DNA from: Xanthobacteraceae bacterium
Lineage (GTDB): Bacteria; Pseudomonadota; Alphaproteobacteria; Rhizobiales; Xanthobacteraceae
Reading direction: 5' to 3'
Assembly: GCA_030036975.1 (NCBI GenBank)
Contig: JASHSE010000284.1
Coordinates: forward strand, 1 to 5,746
Length of the DNA: 5,746 nucleotides
How positions within the stretch are numbered: position 1 is the first letter of the stretch; every line of letters starts with the position of its first letter. A model generated the notes under the pieces. It did not search any database. It was given only the letters and a program-made list of their open reading frames with translations, and had not been told where the DNA came from. The position numbers and the translations under genes were made by a program. Positions 5,698 to 5,746 of this stretch are shown one piece after another.

Positions 5698-5702
5698 ACG
5701 AG

Positions 5703-5746
5703 ATGAGCTTGATGCGTCGTGTAATCCGCCGCCGGGAGCTGCTTGC
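5703..5746 (+). CDS. Start of an unidentified gene, probably an exported protein (3' end beyond window)
   Basis: Fourteen codons are visible, reading MSLMRRVIRRRELL, after a near-consensus Shine-Dalgarno sequence. The arginine-rich beginning looks like the n-region of a signal peptide. RRRELL resembles the twin-arginine (Tat) export motif, with R-R-x-hydrophobic-hydrophobic. The hydrophobic core would lie outside the window, so export is inferred. The nearby receptor remnant makes another periplasmic binding protein an obvious possibility, but nothing visible identifies the family. The gene runs away from the operon at the left. Confidence 0.6.
   Translation, partial: MSLMRRVIRRRELL

Larger units (their letters stand above)
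5471..5702. other. Non-coding upstream region of the last gene
   Basis: I see no convincing gene in these 232 bases. They hold a 7-base-pair hairpin (GCGCAAC at 5524-5530 with GTTGCGC at 5547-5553), a locally AT-richer stretch near 5640-5680, a candidate -35 element and the ribosome binding site of the gene starting at 5703. A 68-codon minus-strand frame (5688-5482) starts at a TTG without a Shine-Dalgarno sequence and resembles no family I know. Confidence 0.6.

Overview
The window is GC-rich and has the codon texture and dispersed repeats of a Hyphomicrobiales alphaproteobacterium, probably in the Bradyrhizobium/Rhodopseudomonas neighbourhood. That placement rests on recalled repeat motifs and on the remnant of a tripartite tricarboxylate transporter receptor (these are very numerous in such genomes); it is not a measured assignment.

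Bases 1-4970 hold one apparent operon read on the minus strand, from right to left. In order of transcription it encodes a D-isomer-specific 2-hydroxyacid dehydrogenase (4970-3876), a periplasmic solute-binding protein with a TTG start (3729-2695), a fused double-domain ABC permease of the FbpB/PotB-C type with a GTG start (2539-779), and an ABC ATPase (773 to beyond base 1, C-terminus missing). The last three form a complete importer of the ferric-iron/spermidine/phosphonate superfamily. The binding protein lacks the adjacent tyrosine pair of classical ferric-binding proteins, and the operon begins with a hydroxyacid dehydrogenase. An organic-acid or similar carbon substrate is therefore at least as likely as iron. 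A promoter-like TTGACA and an 18-bp imperfect palindrome precede the dehydrogenase.

The 155-bp gap between the binding-protein and permease genes is almost entirely filled by a large imperfect inverted repeat. On the mRNA it would fold directly after the binding-protein stop codon, so it could set a higher level of binding protein than of membrane parts.

Bases 4971-5746 are mostly non-coding and look eroded. They contain the operon promoter region, a roughly 100-bp inverted-repeat element (5113-5216), a 3' remnant of a Bug/TctC-type receptor gene (about 5218-5380, plus strand), a 78-bp near-perfect palindromic repeat (5393-5470), about 230 bp of upstream DNA, and the first 14 codons of a plus-strand gene starting at 5703 with a strong ribosome binding site and an arginine-rich, Tat-like N-terminus.

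No RNA gene, CRISPR array, transposase or phage gene was seen. I found no clear evidence of a wholly new system. The most useful leads are the substrate of the dehydrogenase-linked importer, the intra-operon repeat, and the decayed receptor gene.
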